NCBI GenBank assembly: GCA_963603285.1
Contig: CAVCMG010000014.1
Coordinates: forward strand, 1-64,000
DNA: 64,000 nt
Reading direction: 5' to 3'
DNA from: UBA11957 sp963603285
Lineage (GTDB): Bacteria > Bacillota > Clostridia > Lachnospirales > Lachnospiraceae
Below the pieces are notes generated by a model, which was given only the letters and a program-made list of their open reading frames with translations, was not told the origin of the DNA and searched no databases. Below, piece after piece: positions 58,889 through 64,000 of the stretch (the stretch's first letter is position 1; each line of letters starts with the position of its first letter). The translations under genes and the position numbers were made by a program.

Positions 58889-58927
58889 AAGTGCGTACTT
58901 TTTTCCCGGAGAACAATGGGTTACAAT
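58889..58927 (+). promoter_or_regulatory. Macrodomain-sirtuin promoter with operator-like 10-mer
   Basis: AAGTGCGTAC (58889-58898) is the exact reverse complement of the 10-mer upstream of hxlR. It lies just upstream of a T-rich -35 region and a -10 TACAAT (58922-58927). A further GTAC is at 58864-58867. This fits repression by the HxlR protein. Confidence 0.6.
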
Positions 58928-58969
58928 CCTGTCATAAAAGGGAAGCTCTGGATGTGAGGAGGTAACATA

Positions 58970-59749
58970 ATGAACCATACAGAAAAACGCCGGTTCCTGA
59001 TCCGGGAGCTGTTAAACGAACAGCCACAGTACAGAACGATGGAGATCCCAAATGATACACAGGAACAAAGGGGGCTGCTCCGGGCTTTGATGAATATCCG
59101 CAGACCGGGAGAAATTTCCTCACAAATACGGGAAATACAGGACAGCTATCTGCAGGAGGAACTGGCAAAGAAAACGATTACGGATATCCATGATCTGACA
59201 CCGCTGCAGCCGGGAATCTATCTCTGGCAGGGCGATATTACGACATTGAGGTGTGATGCGATCGTCAATGCCGCCAACAGCGGTATGACAGGGTGTTACG
59301 TGCCGAACCATCGGTGTATTGACAATGCGATCCATACCTTTTCCGGAATGCAGCTGCGGCTCTACTGTGAAGAGATGATGGAAAAGCAGGGATATGAGGA
59401 GCCGGCCGGACAGGCAAAGATCACACCGGCCTTTAATCTGCCGTGCCGGTATATTCTGCATACGGTAGGGCCGATCATCCGGGGACATTTGACAGAGCAT
59501 GACCGCCAGCTGCTGGCCAGCTGCTACCAGTCGTGCCTGTCTGTGGCAGCGGAGCATGGCCTGCAAAGTGTGGCCTTTTGCTGTATCTCCACGGGAGAAT
59601 TTCATTTTCCGAACGAGGCAGCGGCTGAGATCGCTGTGCAGACGGTAGGGGAATTTTTACAGAAGGAAACCAGTGTAAGGGAGGTGATCTTCAATGTTTT
59701 TAAAGACGAGGACAAAGCTATCTATGAACGACTTCTCAGAAAAAACTGA
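58970..59749 (+). CDS. Zinc-type macrodomain protein (ADP-ribosyl hydrolase)
   Basis: A 259-residue protein with an N-terminal helical extension (about 1-75) and a macrodomain (about 80-255). The ADP-ribose contact motifs are GDITTLRCDAIVNAANSGM and ISTGEFHFP. Between them GCYVPNHRCIDNAIHTFSG supplies the Cys-His-Cys zinc site (C109, H114, C116) that defines the Zn-Macro class. Members of this class remove ADP-ribose placed by SirTM sirtuins. It overlaps the SirTM gene by 56 bp, so writer and eraser are translationally coupled. ATG 58970 follows GAGGAGG. Confidence 0.93.
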   Translation: MNHTEKRRFLIRELLNEQPQYRTMEIPNDTQEQRGLLRALMNIRRPGEISSQIREIQDSYLQEELAKKTITDIHDLTPLQPGIYLWQGDITTLRCDAIVNAANSGMTGCYVPNHRCIDNAIHTFSGMQLRLYCEEMMEKQGYEEPAGQAKITPAFNLPCRYILHTVGPIIRGHLTEHDRQLLASCYQSCLSVAAEHGLQSVAFCCISTGEFHFPNEAAAEIAVQTVGEFLQKETSVREVIFNVFKDEDKAIYERLLRKN

Positions 59750-60620
59750 GCAGATCCGGAAGCTTCTGGCCAAGGCAGATGCCGTGGTGATCGGTGCAGG
59801 TGCAGGACTGTCCACATCGGCGGGATTTACCTATACCGGAGAACGGTTTACCCGGTATTTTGCAGATTTTATCCGGAAATACGGATTTTCCGACATGTAT
59901 TCCGGCGGCTTTTATCCCTTTGATACACTGGAGGAACACTGGGCGTACTGGAGCCGGTATATCTATATTAACCGGTATATGGATGCGCCGAAGCCGGTGT
60001 ACGAGCGGTTGTATGGGCTGGTGAAGGATACCGACTATTTTGTCCTGACGACCAATGTGGATCACTGTTTCCAGAAGGCCGGATTTGATAAGAAACGTCT
60101 GTTTTATACCCAGGGCGATTACGGCCTCTGGCAGTGCAGTAAGCCATGCCACACAGAGACGTATGAAAATGAGGCGGTTATCCGTCAGATGATACAGGCG
60201 CAGGGCTTTGCCATAGCGGCGGATGGCAGTTTGCAATTGCCGGAGAAAAAATCTCCCGTAATGACGATCCCGACAGAGCTGGTTCCCCATTGTCCAAAGT
60301 GCGGACGGCCGATGACCATGAACCTGCGGGCAGACTCCACCTTTGTCGAGGATGAAGGCTGGCACAGGGCAGCCGAGCGGTATCAGCTGTTTTTGCAGCG
60401 ACACGGAAGGCTGAAAATCGTATTTCTGGAGCTTGGCGTGGGCTATAATACTCCGGGGATTATCAAATATCCGTTCTGGCATATGACCGCAGAAAATCCA
60501 GAAGCAACATATATCTGTCTGAATTACAACGAAGCCTTTGCCCCGGAGGAGATAAGAAAGCAGGCAGTCTGTGTGAATGGGGATGTGGGGGAGATACTGG
60601 TACGATTGGGCAGATCCTGA
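59694..60620 (+). CDS. Class M sirtuin SirTM, protein ADP-ribosyltransferase
   Basis: A 308-residue sirtuin with the NAD-binding GAGAGLSTSAGF and TTNVDHCF motifs. The catalytic His of deacylase sirtuins is replaced by Gln in TQGDYG (Q140). CSKPC with CPKC provides a zinc site. This Asn/Gln pattern marks SirTM enzymes, which ADP-ribosylate lipoylated GcvH-like carriers instead of deacetylating. Here no gcvH-L or lplA2 gene is nearby. ATG 59694 is preceded by GGGAGGTGATC, a near-perfect ribosome site inside the macrodomain gene; ATG 59724 is an alternative. It is likely co-regulated by HxlR with the macrodomain. Confidence 0.92.
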   Translation: MFLKTRTKLSMNDFSEKTEQIRKLLAKADAVVIGAGAGLSTSAGFTYTGERFTRYFADFIRKYGFSDMYSGGFYPFDTLEEHWAYWSRYIYINRYMDAPKPVYERLYGLVKDTDYFVLTTNVDHCFQKAGFDKKRLFYTQGDYGLWQCSKPCHTETYENEAVIRQMIQAQGFAIAADGSLQLPEKKSPVMTIPTELVPHCPKCGRPMTMNLRADSTFVEDEGWHRAAERYQLFLQRHGRLKIVFLELGVGYNTPGIIKYPFWHMTAENPEATYICLNYNEAFAPEEIRKQAVCVNGDVGEILVRLGRS

Positions 60621-60804
60621 ATATACCAATAGGATAGAAAAATGAAAGAATAATTTAGTGGATATTTTGAAATGAAGCAAAACCGTTAAAATGATGGTTT
60701 AAAATATAAAAAGACAATCAAAATAATGGTTTGATACTTTGCAAGTGGAATCCTTGTTATTTTTGCATACAGTCCGAATGGATAGAAAAAAGTCTCTTTG
60801 GTAA
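60621..60804. other. AT-rich intergenic region
   Basis: Between the sirtuin gene and the next promoter I see no ORF, RNA gene or repeat. The base composition is clearly more AT-rich than the flanking genes. Confidence 0.6.
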
Positions 60805-60833
60805 TTGCAAATTGCACATATTTTCCTTAAAAT
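60805..60833 (+). promoter_or_regulatory. Candidate promoter of the ZinT-like lipoprotein
   Basis: TTGCAA (60805-60810), 17-bp spacer, TAAAAT (60828-60833). The -10 overlaps the left arm of the following hairpin, so a transcript from here would not contain the full stem. Confidence 0.5.
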
Positions 60834-60869
60834 GCATCGTGTTAGATAAAACTAACATGATGCATTTTT
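60829..60869 (+). terminator. 17-bp hairpin just upstream of the ZinT-like gene
   Basis: Arms 60829-60845 and 60852-60868 pair over 17 bp (one G-T), including TGTTAG/CTAACA and AATGCATC/GATGCATT, ending in five T. It lies 2 bp before the ribosome site GAGGAGG. It is either the sirtuin operon terminator or, as DNA, an operator over the transcription start. Confidence 0.7.
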
Positions 60870-60884
60870 GAGGAGGAACAACAT

Positions 60885-61736
60885 ATGAAAAAGAAAACTA
60901 TCTGCAGCCTGTTTCTGGCTGTATCCCTGTCACTTTCCGTACTGGGTGGCTGTGGCAACACAACAGCGTCCGAGGCACAGCCGTCCGGCAGTTCGGCAGC
61001 GGTAGAAAGCAGCGCCACAACAGATACTTCCGCAACAAGTGAGACATCCGCAGCCGATACATCGGCAAGCGTCACATCCGGGGCGTCAGCCGTTTCATCC
61101 ACTGCAGAGAGTTCAGCTACAGAGGATAATGAAGCAGCAGCTAAACAGCTGATGAATGATCTGACCGGTTCCTATCAGGAGCTCTGGCCGGTGATTCTGG
61201 CAGATGACTACAAGCAGCTCTGGCTGGATGACTGTGCAGTTCTGGTCGGAGAGGATAACGCAGAGGGCGCTTATAAAAAGCTGTCTTCGATGGTAACCGG
61301 TGAAGTGTATGGCGAAGATGCTGTCAAAGCCTATGCCGATGGCAACGGTGTGTATGACTGTGCGTTTACTGAGGGTGTAAGCAAGTTTGAATTTGATGGT
61401 GCAACATCTACGATCAAAGGCTATGATGCCGATGGAAACGAGCTGTTTTCCCATACGTATCATTATGTAGGTATGGAGCCAATCCGTGGTATGTATGAGT
61501 ACGAGAGCGACGATGCGGATTCCGGTGAGTTCACCTACTTCTGCATGGCACCGGATACCAATACAACGACCTACCACATCGAGTTCCGTTACGGCAGCGA
61601 TCTGGAGGCGCTGGGACAGTACGATGCCAGCAATTACGCTTACTGGCTGGCTTCCGGTATTTCCACAGAGTATGACCAGACAATGATTGAAAACTGTATC
61701 CAGCTGTTCTGTACAGAGAATCTGTCTGAGCAGTAA
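60885..61736 (+). CDS. Lipoprotein with ZinT/YodA-like domain
   Basis: A 283-residue lipoprotein (signal peptide, lipobox LGGC, C23) with a Ser/Thr/Ala-rich linker (about 25-80). Its domain is similar in layout to ZinT/YodA: a start like LTGSYQELWPVI, the central EFDGA segment and the C-terminal TYHIEFRYGSDLEAL and YAYWLASGIS parts. ZinT is a zinc-binding helper of zinc uptake. Only one of the usual His ligands (in TYHIEF) is obvious, so metal binding is uncertain. ATG 60885 follows GAGGAGG. The family assignment is from pattern and is tentative. Confidence 0.65.
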   Translation: MKKKTICSLFLAVSLSLSVLGGCGNTTASEAQPSGSSAAVESSATTDTSATSETSAADTSASVTSGASAVSSTAESSATEDNEAAAKQLMNDLTGSYQELWPVILADDYKQLWLDDCAVLVGEDNAEGAYKKLSSMVTGEVYGEDAVKAYADGNGVYDCAFTEGVSKFEFDGATSTIKGYDADGNELFSHTYHYVGMEPIRGMYEYESDDADSGEFTYFCMAPDTNTTTYHIEFRYGSDLEALGQYDASNYAYWLASGISTEYDQTMIENCIQLFCTENLSEQ

Positions 61737-61752
61737 AACAGATATATAGTAC

Positions 61753-61801
61753 AGGCTGTTACACAGACATGGAAATGGGTGGCTGTGTAGCAGCCTTTTT
61801 A
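61753..61801 (+). terminator. Terminator of the ZinT-like gene
   Basis: 14-bp stem AGGCTGTTACACAG (61753-61766) / CTGTGTAGCAGCCT (61783-61796), one G-T pair, T run. A sister copy lies at 62467-62513. Confidence 0.88.
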
Positions 61802-61894
61802 TATGCAGCGAAAATAAGGAGTGCATATAACCAATCTGTGGTATGGAAATGTTAAAAAGTAAGAAGTGAACAAGGGAGGAGTTCTAAAAAACGA

Positions 61895-61923
61895 TTGACA
61901 TAAATTTATGTAAAGTTTATTAT
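61895..61923 (+). promoter_or_regulatory. Strong promoter upstream of the orphan small-RNA candidate
   Basis: Perfect TTGACA (61895-61900), 17-bp spacer, TATTAT (61918-61923) within an AT-rich run that also contains TATAAT three bases on. Confidence 0.8.
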
Positions 61924-61929
61924 AATAAT

Positions 61930-62099
61930 AACAACAGGCAACTTGAGTGTCTGTCAGGCGAAGAAGTAAGGTGTTGTGCCAGAGGGCAGTGCCTTACGAG
62001 CTTTATAAGGGTTTTGCATTTACCACAATCTGGCTAGAGAGTGCATGCTCTCGAAAGAAAATGCTGAAAGGCTCTGTTTCGCACAGAGCCTTTCTTTTT
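61930..62099 (+). ncRNA. Candidate structured RNA of about 170 nt, family unknown
   Basis: A strong promoter and a strong terminator bracket about 135 nt that hold no plausible ORF or ribosome site. Local stems include GTAAGG/CCTTAC enclosing TGCC/GGCA, and GAGAG/CTCTC; GCCAGA and TCTGGC could pair at long range. The end is AAAGGCTCTGT/ACAGAGCCTTT plus CTTTTT (62067-62099). It shows none of the signature motifs of T-box, tmRNA, SRP RNA or RNase P RNA that I know. It could be a trans-acting small RNA, an unrecognised 6S-like RNA, or a terminated leader. Confidence 0.6.
62067..62099 (+). terminator. Terminator of the small-RNA candidate
   Basis: Perfect 11-bp stem AAAGGCTCTGT/ACAGAGCCTTT, loop TTCGC, then CTTTTT. 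Confidence 0.9.
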
Positions 62100-62139
62100 A
62101 CCAAAAACTACTAAAAAAGTAGTTGAATATTTTTTACAG

Positions 62140-62453
62140 TTGTTGGGAAAAATGCTGAACAGCAATAACACGGTCTTTAAATACAATAAAAAGGCGAATA
62201 CATATTCCATGATAGAAGCTGATTACTTAATAAAGAACTGTATGGAAAACAGAAATCTATTCCTGTTTTTATCAAATGCAGAAGCAGACCGTTATTTCTG
62301 CCGTTCTTTCTTCCCGGAAGAAAAGAGAGATTATACGAAGAAACAGGCATCATGAACACTTTTATATAAAAAGAAAAGGGATCTTGCGGATGGTACAGAA
62401 GAGATTTTGTATAACAGATTAAAAAATACCTCAGATAAACTGTCAGAGCAGTA
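62140..62453 (+). pseudogene. Hypothetical ORF interrupted by an in-frame TGA
   Basis: Codons from ATG 62140 run to TGA 62353-62355 (71 residues, LFLFLSNAEADRYFCRSFFP region). The same frame continues without a break to TAA at 62451-62453 (about 32 more codons: KKKRDLADGTEEILYNRLK and LSEQ). Together they look like one gene of about 104 codons with a nonsense mutation. It is AT-rich, has only a weak ribosome site, and I do not recognise the family. Nearby decayed genes support loss of function. Confidence 0.45.
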
Positions 62454-62466
62454 AATTGACTATACT

Positions 62467-62513
62467 GGCTGTTACACAGACATTGAAAAAGGTGTATGTG
62501 TAACAGCCTTTTT
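62467..62513 (+). terminator. Second copy of the ZinT-type terminator
   Basis: 12-bp stem GGCTGTTACACA (62467-62478) / TGTGTAACAGCC (62497-62508), then TTTTT. It shares 17 identical bases (GGCTGTTACACAGACAT) with the terminator at 61753. Both are preceded by a frame ending in LSEQ, so the two tails are duplicates. Confidence 0.85.
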
Positions 62514-62648
62514 GTATGCGAAAAAATGAAGCGGGTGTGGGAACAGGAAAAGAAAAATAGCGGAGGAAAGAATGTGAGAGAAAAATGTATGCCTTTAAGG
62601 CATGTATAAAGATTGAATATAGGTATTAGACAGTTTCCATCAGGCTAA

Positions 62649-63029
62649 GTACAATGTAAATGTTCGAGGGATACTCTTAATTACAATGATCCTGACAGCC
62701 GGGTATGTTGTGAACATGACGATGAGAGTTTGCGAGAGGTAGAGCTGGTTTCTACGACAGTTGACAATTTCTCAGATTATAATGAAATTTTCGTAGGGTA
62801 CCCTATATGGTGGGGCGTGAGTACATGGCCAGTAAATCAGTTCATCAAAAACAACGATTTTACAGGAAAGACGGTAATTCCGTTCTGTACCTCTGCATCC
62901 TCAGGAATCGGTGACAGCGGAAAACTTCTGGAAGAGATGGCAGGAACCGGAGACTGGTTTGCCGGAGAGAGATTTTCCTCAAATGTATCTGAAGACGATG
63001 TGAAAACCTGGCTGGACAGTCTGGAATAA
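62649..63029 (+). pseudogene. Flavodoxin remnant lacking its N-terminus
   Basis: The open frame 62649-63029 matches the second half of a secreted-type flavodoxin: NDPDSRVCCEHDDESL, then DYNEIFVGYPIWWG, FTGKTVIPFCTSASSG and the C-terminal EEMAGTGDWFAGERFSS. The first 60-80 residues, including the FMN-phosphate loop, are missing, and a stop codon precedes the frame at 62646. A TTG at 62730 would give a 99-residue product without an FMN-phosphate site. It is best read as a decayed gene. Confidence 0.8.
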
Positions 63030-63059
63030 TCGAATGAGGACACCGGAAAGGAGAAGTAA

Positions 63060-63176
63060 TGGATACAGTTAGGAGATCAGGGGATGATCCTGGGGTACGG
63101 ATGTGGCAGCCCGGAGATGACAAAGAGAAGTAAGTATGTGGAAGATGCGTATTTGCTTGGGGAAAAAATGAAGTAA
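63060..63176 (+). pseudogene. C-terminal gene fragment
   Basis: A 38-codon frame directly after a stop codon, encoding GYGCGSPEMTKRSKYVEDAY and ending LLGEKMK. Its composition is protein-like and it ends like a complete C-terminus, but there is no matching N-terminal part. It may be the tail of a flavin or NAD(P)H oxidoreductase; I cannot assign it firmly. It supports the view that 62.1-63.2 kb is a decayed segment. Confidence 0.45.
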
Positions 63177-63377
63177 GTTTTCAGCGTAAACAAAATAATA
63201 GCAGGGCAGAAAGAGTTTAAAAATAATCACAAACGGGTTAAATACGGTCTGTTTGTTTGTGAATTTTATTTATAAAGAGAAGGCTAACCATGCAGACTAT
63301 AGATAAAATATGGCATATGCAGAGATGCGAAACTGCTTTATAATGAAATGATAAAAAGAGAAAAGGTGGAAAAACAG
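63177..63377. other. Intergenic region with weak hairpin and -10 element
   Basis: CACAAAC (63228-63234) / GTTTGTG (63255-63261) may form a weak terminator followed by AATTTTATTT. TATAAT (63339-63344) is a candidate -10 for the next gene, with a poor -35. No ORF of note. Confidence 0.45.
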
Positions 63378-64000
63378 ATGAACATTCTCAAAAACAAGAT
63401 GTTTCTGTATCTGACGGAATTTTTTGCCGGTATGTCGGTGATGGCCGTGGAGCTGGGGGCAAGCCGACTGCTGGCGCCGTATTTCAGTTCTTCACAGATC
63501 GTCTGGACGATCATCATCGGAACGATCATGATCGCCATGGCGCTGGGCAATATTTATGGTGGCAAGAGCGCGGATAAATCACCGAATCCGGATAAGCTGT
63601 ATGGAAGAATTCTGATCGCTGCGATCTGGATCGCGCTGATCCCTGTGGTCGGCAAGTATATCGTGCTCGGTATTTCGGCACTTCTGATCTTTACGGTCAA
63701 CAGCAATTTTCTGATCATTGCAGCGTTTGCAGCGTGTATGGTGATCTTTGTATTCCCGCTGTTTTTGCTGGGAACGGTAACGCCGTCTCTGGCAAAGTAT
63801 TCCGTGGACAGTCTGGAGGACAGTGGCAAGACGGTGGGTACGCTGGGGGCGTTTAATACGATCGGCAGTATCATCGGTACATTTGTACCAACGTTTATCT
63901 CGATCCCGGCGGTCGGTACGTCGATCACATTTCTTATTTTTGCCGGTATTTTGATGGCACTTTCCGTCGTCTATTTTGGTGCACGCCATACCGGAACCAA
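63378..64000 (+). CDS. Fused membrane/spermidine-synthase-like protein, N-terminal part
   Basis: Runs off the window end; 207 codons are visible. The sequence starts MNILKNKMFLYLTEFFAGMS and has six hydrophobic segments with VMAVELGASRLLAPYF, WTIIIGTIMIAMALGNIYGG and GTLGAFNTIGSIIGTF. This pattern is typical of the membrane half of fused MFS/spermidine synthase-like proteins, in which a polyamine aminopropyltransferase-like domain follows. That second domain would lie beyond the window. ATG 63378 follows AAAAGGTGG. Transport of a polyamine-like or nucleoside-like compound is speculation. Confidence 0.8.
   Translation, partial: MNILKNKMFLYLTEFFAGMSVMAVELGASRLLAPYFSSSQIVWTIIIGTIMIAMALGNIYGGKSADKSPNPDKLYGRILIAAIWIALIPVVGKYIVLGISALLIFTVNSNFLIIAAFAACMVIFVFPLFLLGTVTPSLAKYSVDSLEDSGKTVGTLGAFNTIGSIIGTFVPTFISIPAVGTSITFLIFAGILMALSVVYFGARHTGT

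Noticed and set aside
51020..60620. Mobile genomic island inserted at tRNA-Leu carrying the redox and SirTM genes
   Set aside because: No integrase, no attachment-site repeat at the far end and no clear change in composition until about 60.6 kb; linkage to the tRNA is only positional.
61930..62099. T-box, tmRNA, SRP RNA or RNase P RNA
   Set aside because: Expected signature motifs and sizes are absent; left as an unassigned candidate.

Overview
The window looks like chromosomal DNA of a spore-forming Firmicute, most likely a Lachnospiraceae (Clostridia) gut-type bacterium. The evidence is the Firmicute-style Shine-Dalgarno sites with some TTG/GTG starts, the sporulation genes (gpr, spoIIP, a GerM-domain lipoprotein), a diadenylate cyclase operon, a rho-rpmE-yqhQ-prmC-prfA block, and DNA-uptake genes (comEA, comEC, comFC). 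The genus is inference.
Layout. 1-286: three tRNA genes (Arg partial, His, Gln) and a terminator. 405-2451: a VanRS-like two-component pair. 2456-12839: housekeeping block with tRNA-Leu(TAG), rho, rpmE, yqhQ-like, prmC, prfA, a CCA-adding enzyme, glmM, a TPR lipoprotein and hflX. 13016-13829: a Crp/Fnr-like regulator and a possible small RNA. 13918-19942: arginine synthesis, with argG divergent from argCJBD across a regularly spaced array of ArgR-like boxes. 20039-27724: a small DMT transporter, then comEA, a two-component system, a GerM lipoprotein and comEC in one tight run, then holA. 27855-40720: rpsT, gpr, spoIIP, lepA, hemW, uvrA, an mreB-like gene, recD2 and comFC. 40813-44743: a c-di-AMP cluster (two membrane proteins, cdaA, cdaR, and an HPr-like protein without the phosphorylatable histidine). 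44938-49970: a divergent ClpX paralogue, a zinc-ribbon protein, an LspA-like protein and a class A penicillin-binding protein.
The accessory part starts at about 50 kb. It opens with two exact 434-bp units plus a partial third, each carrying a minus-strand tRNA-Leu(CAG). The spacers hold a 212-bp near-perfect palindrome. A stress/redox region follows: nitroreductase, BAAT-type hydrolase, membrane protein, two aldo/keto reductases (one with a 4Fe-4S tail) and a short UvrA2-like ATPase. It leads to an HxlR regulator, a zinc-type macrodomain and a class M sirtuin (SirTM), which form a compact candidate ADP-ribosylation module. The last 3 kb hold a ZinT-like lipoprotein, an unassigned small-RNA candidate, gene remnants (a split ORF and a flavodoxin lacking its N-terminus) and the start of a spermidine-synthase-like membrane protein cut by the window edge.
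No prophage, IS transposase, rRNA gene or CRISPR array was seen. The most novel-looking items are the SirTM/macrodomain module with its shared operator-like 10-mer, the tRNA/palindrome tandem repeat, two orphan small-RNA candidates, and the Crh-like HPr in the cdaA operon.
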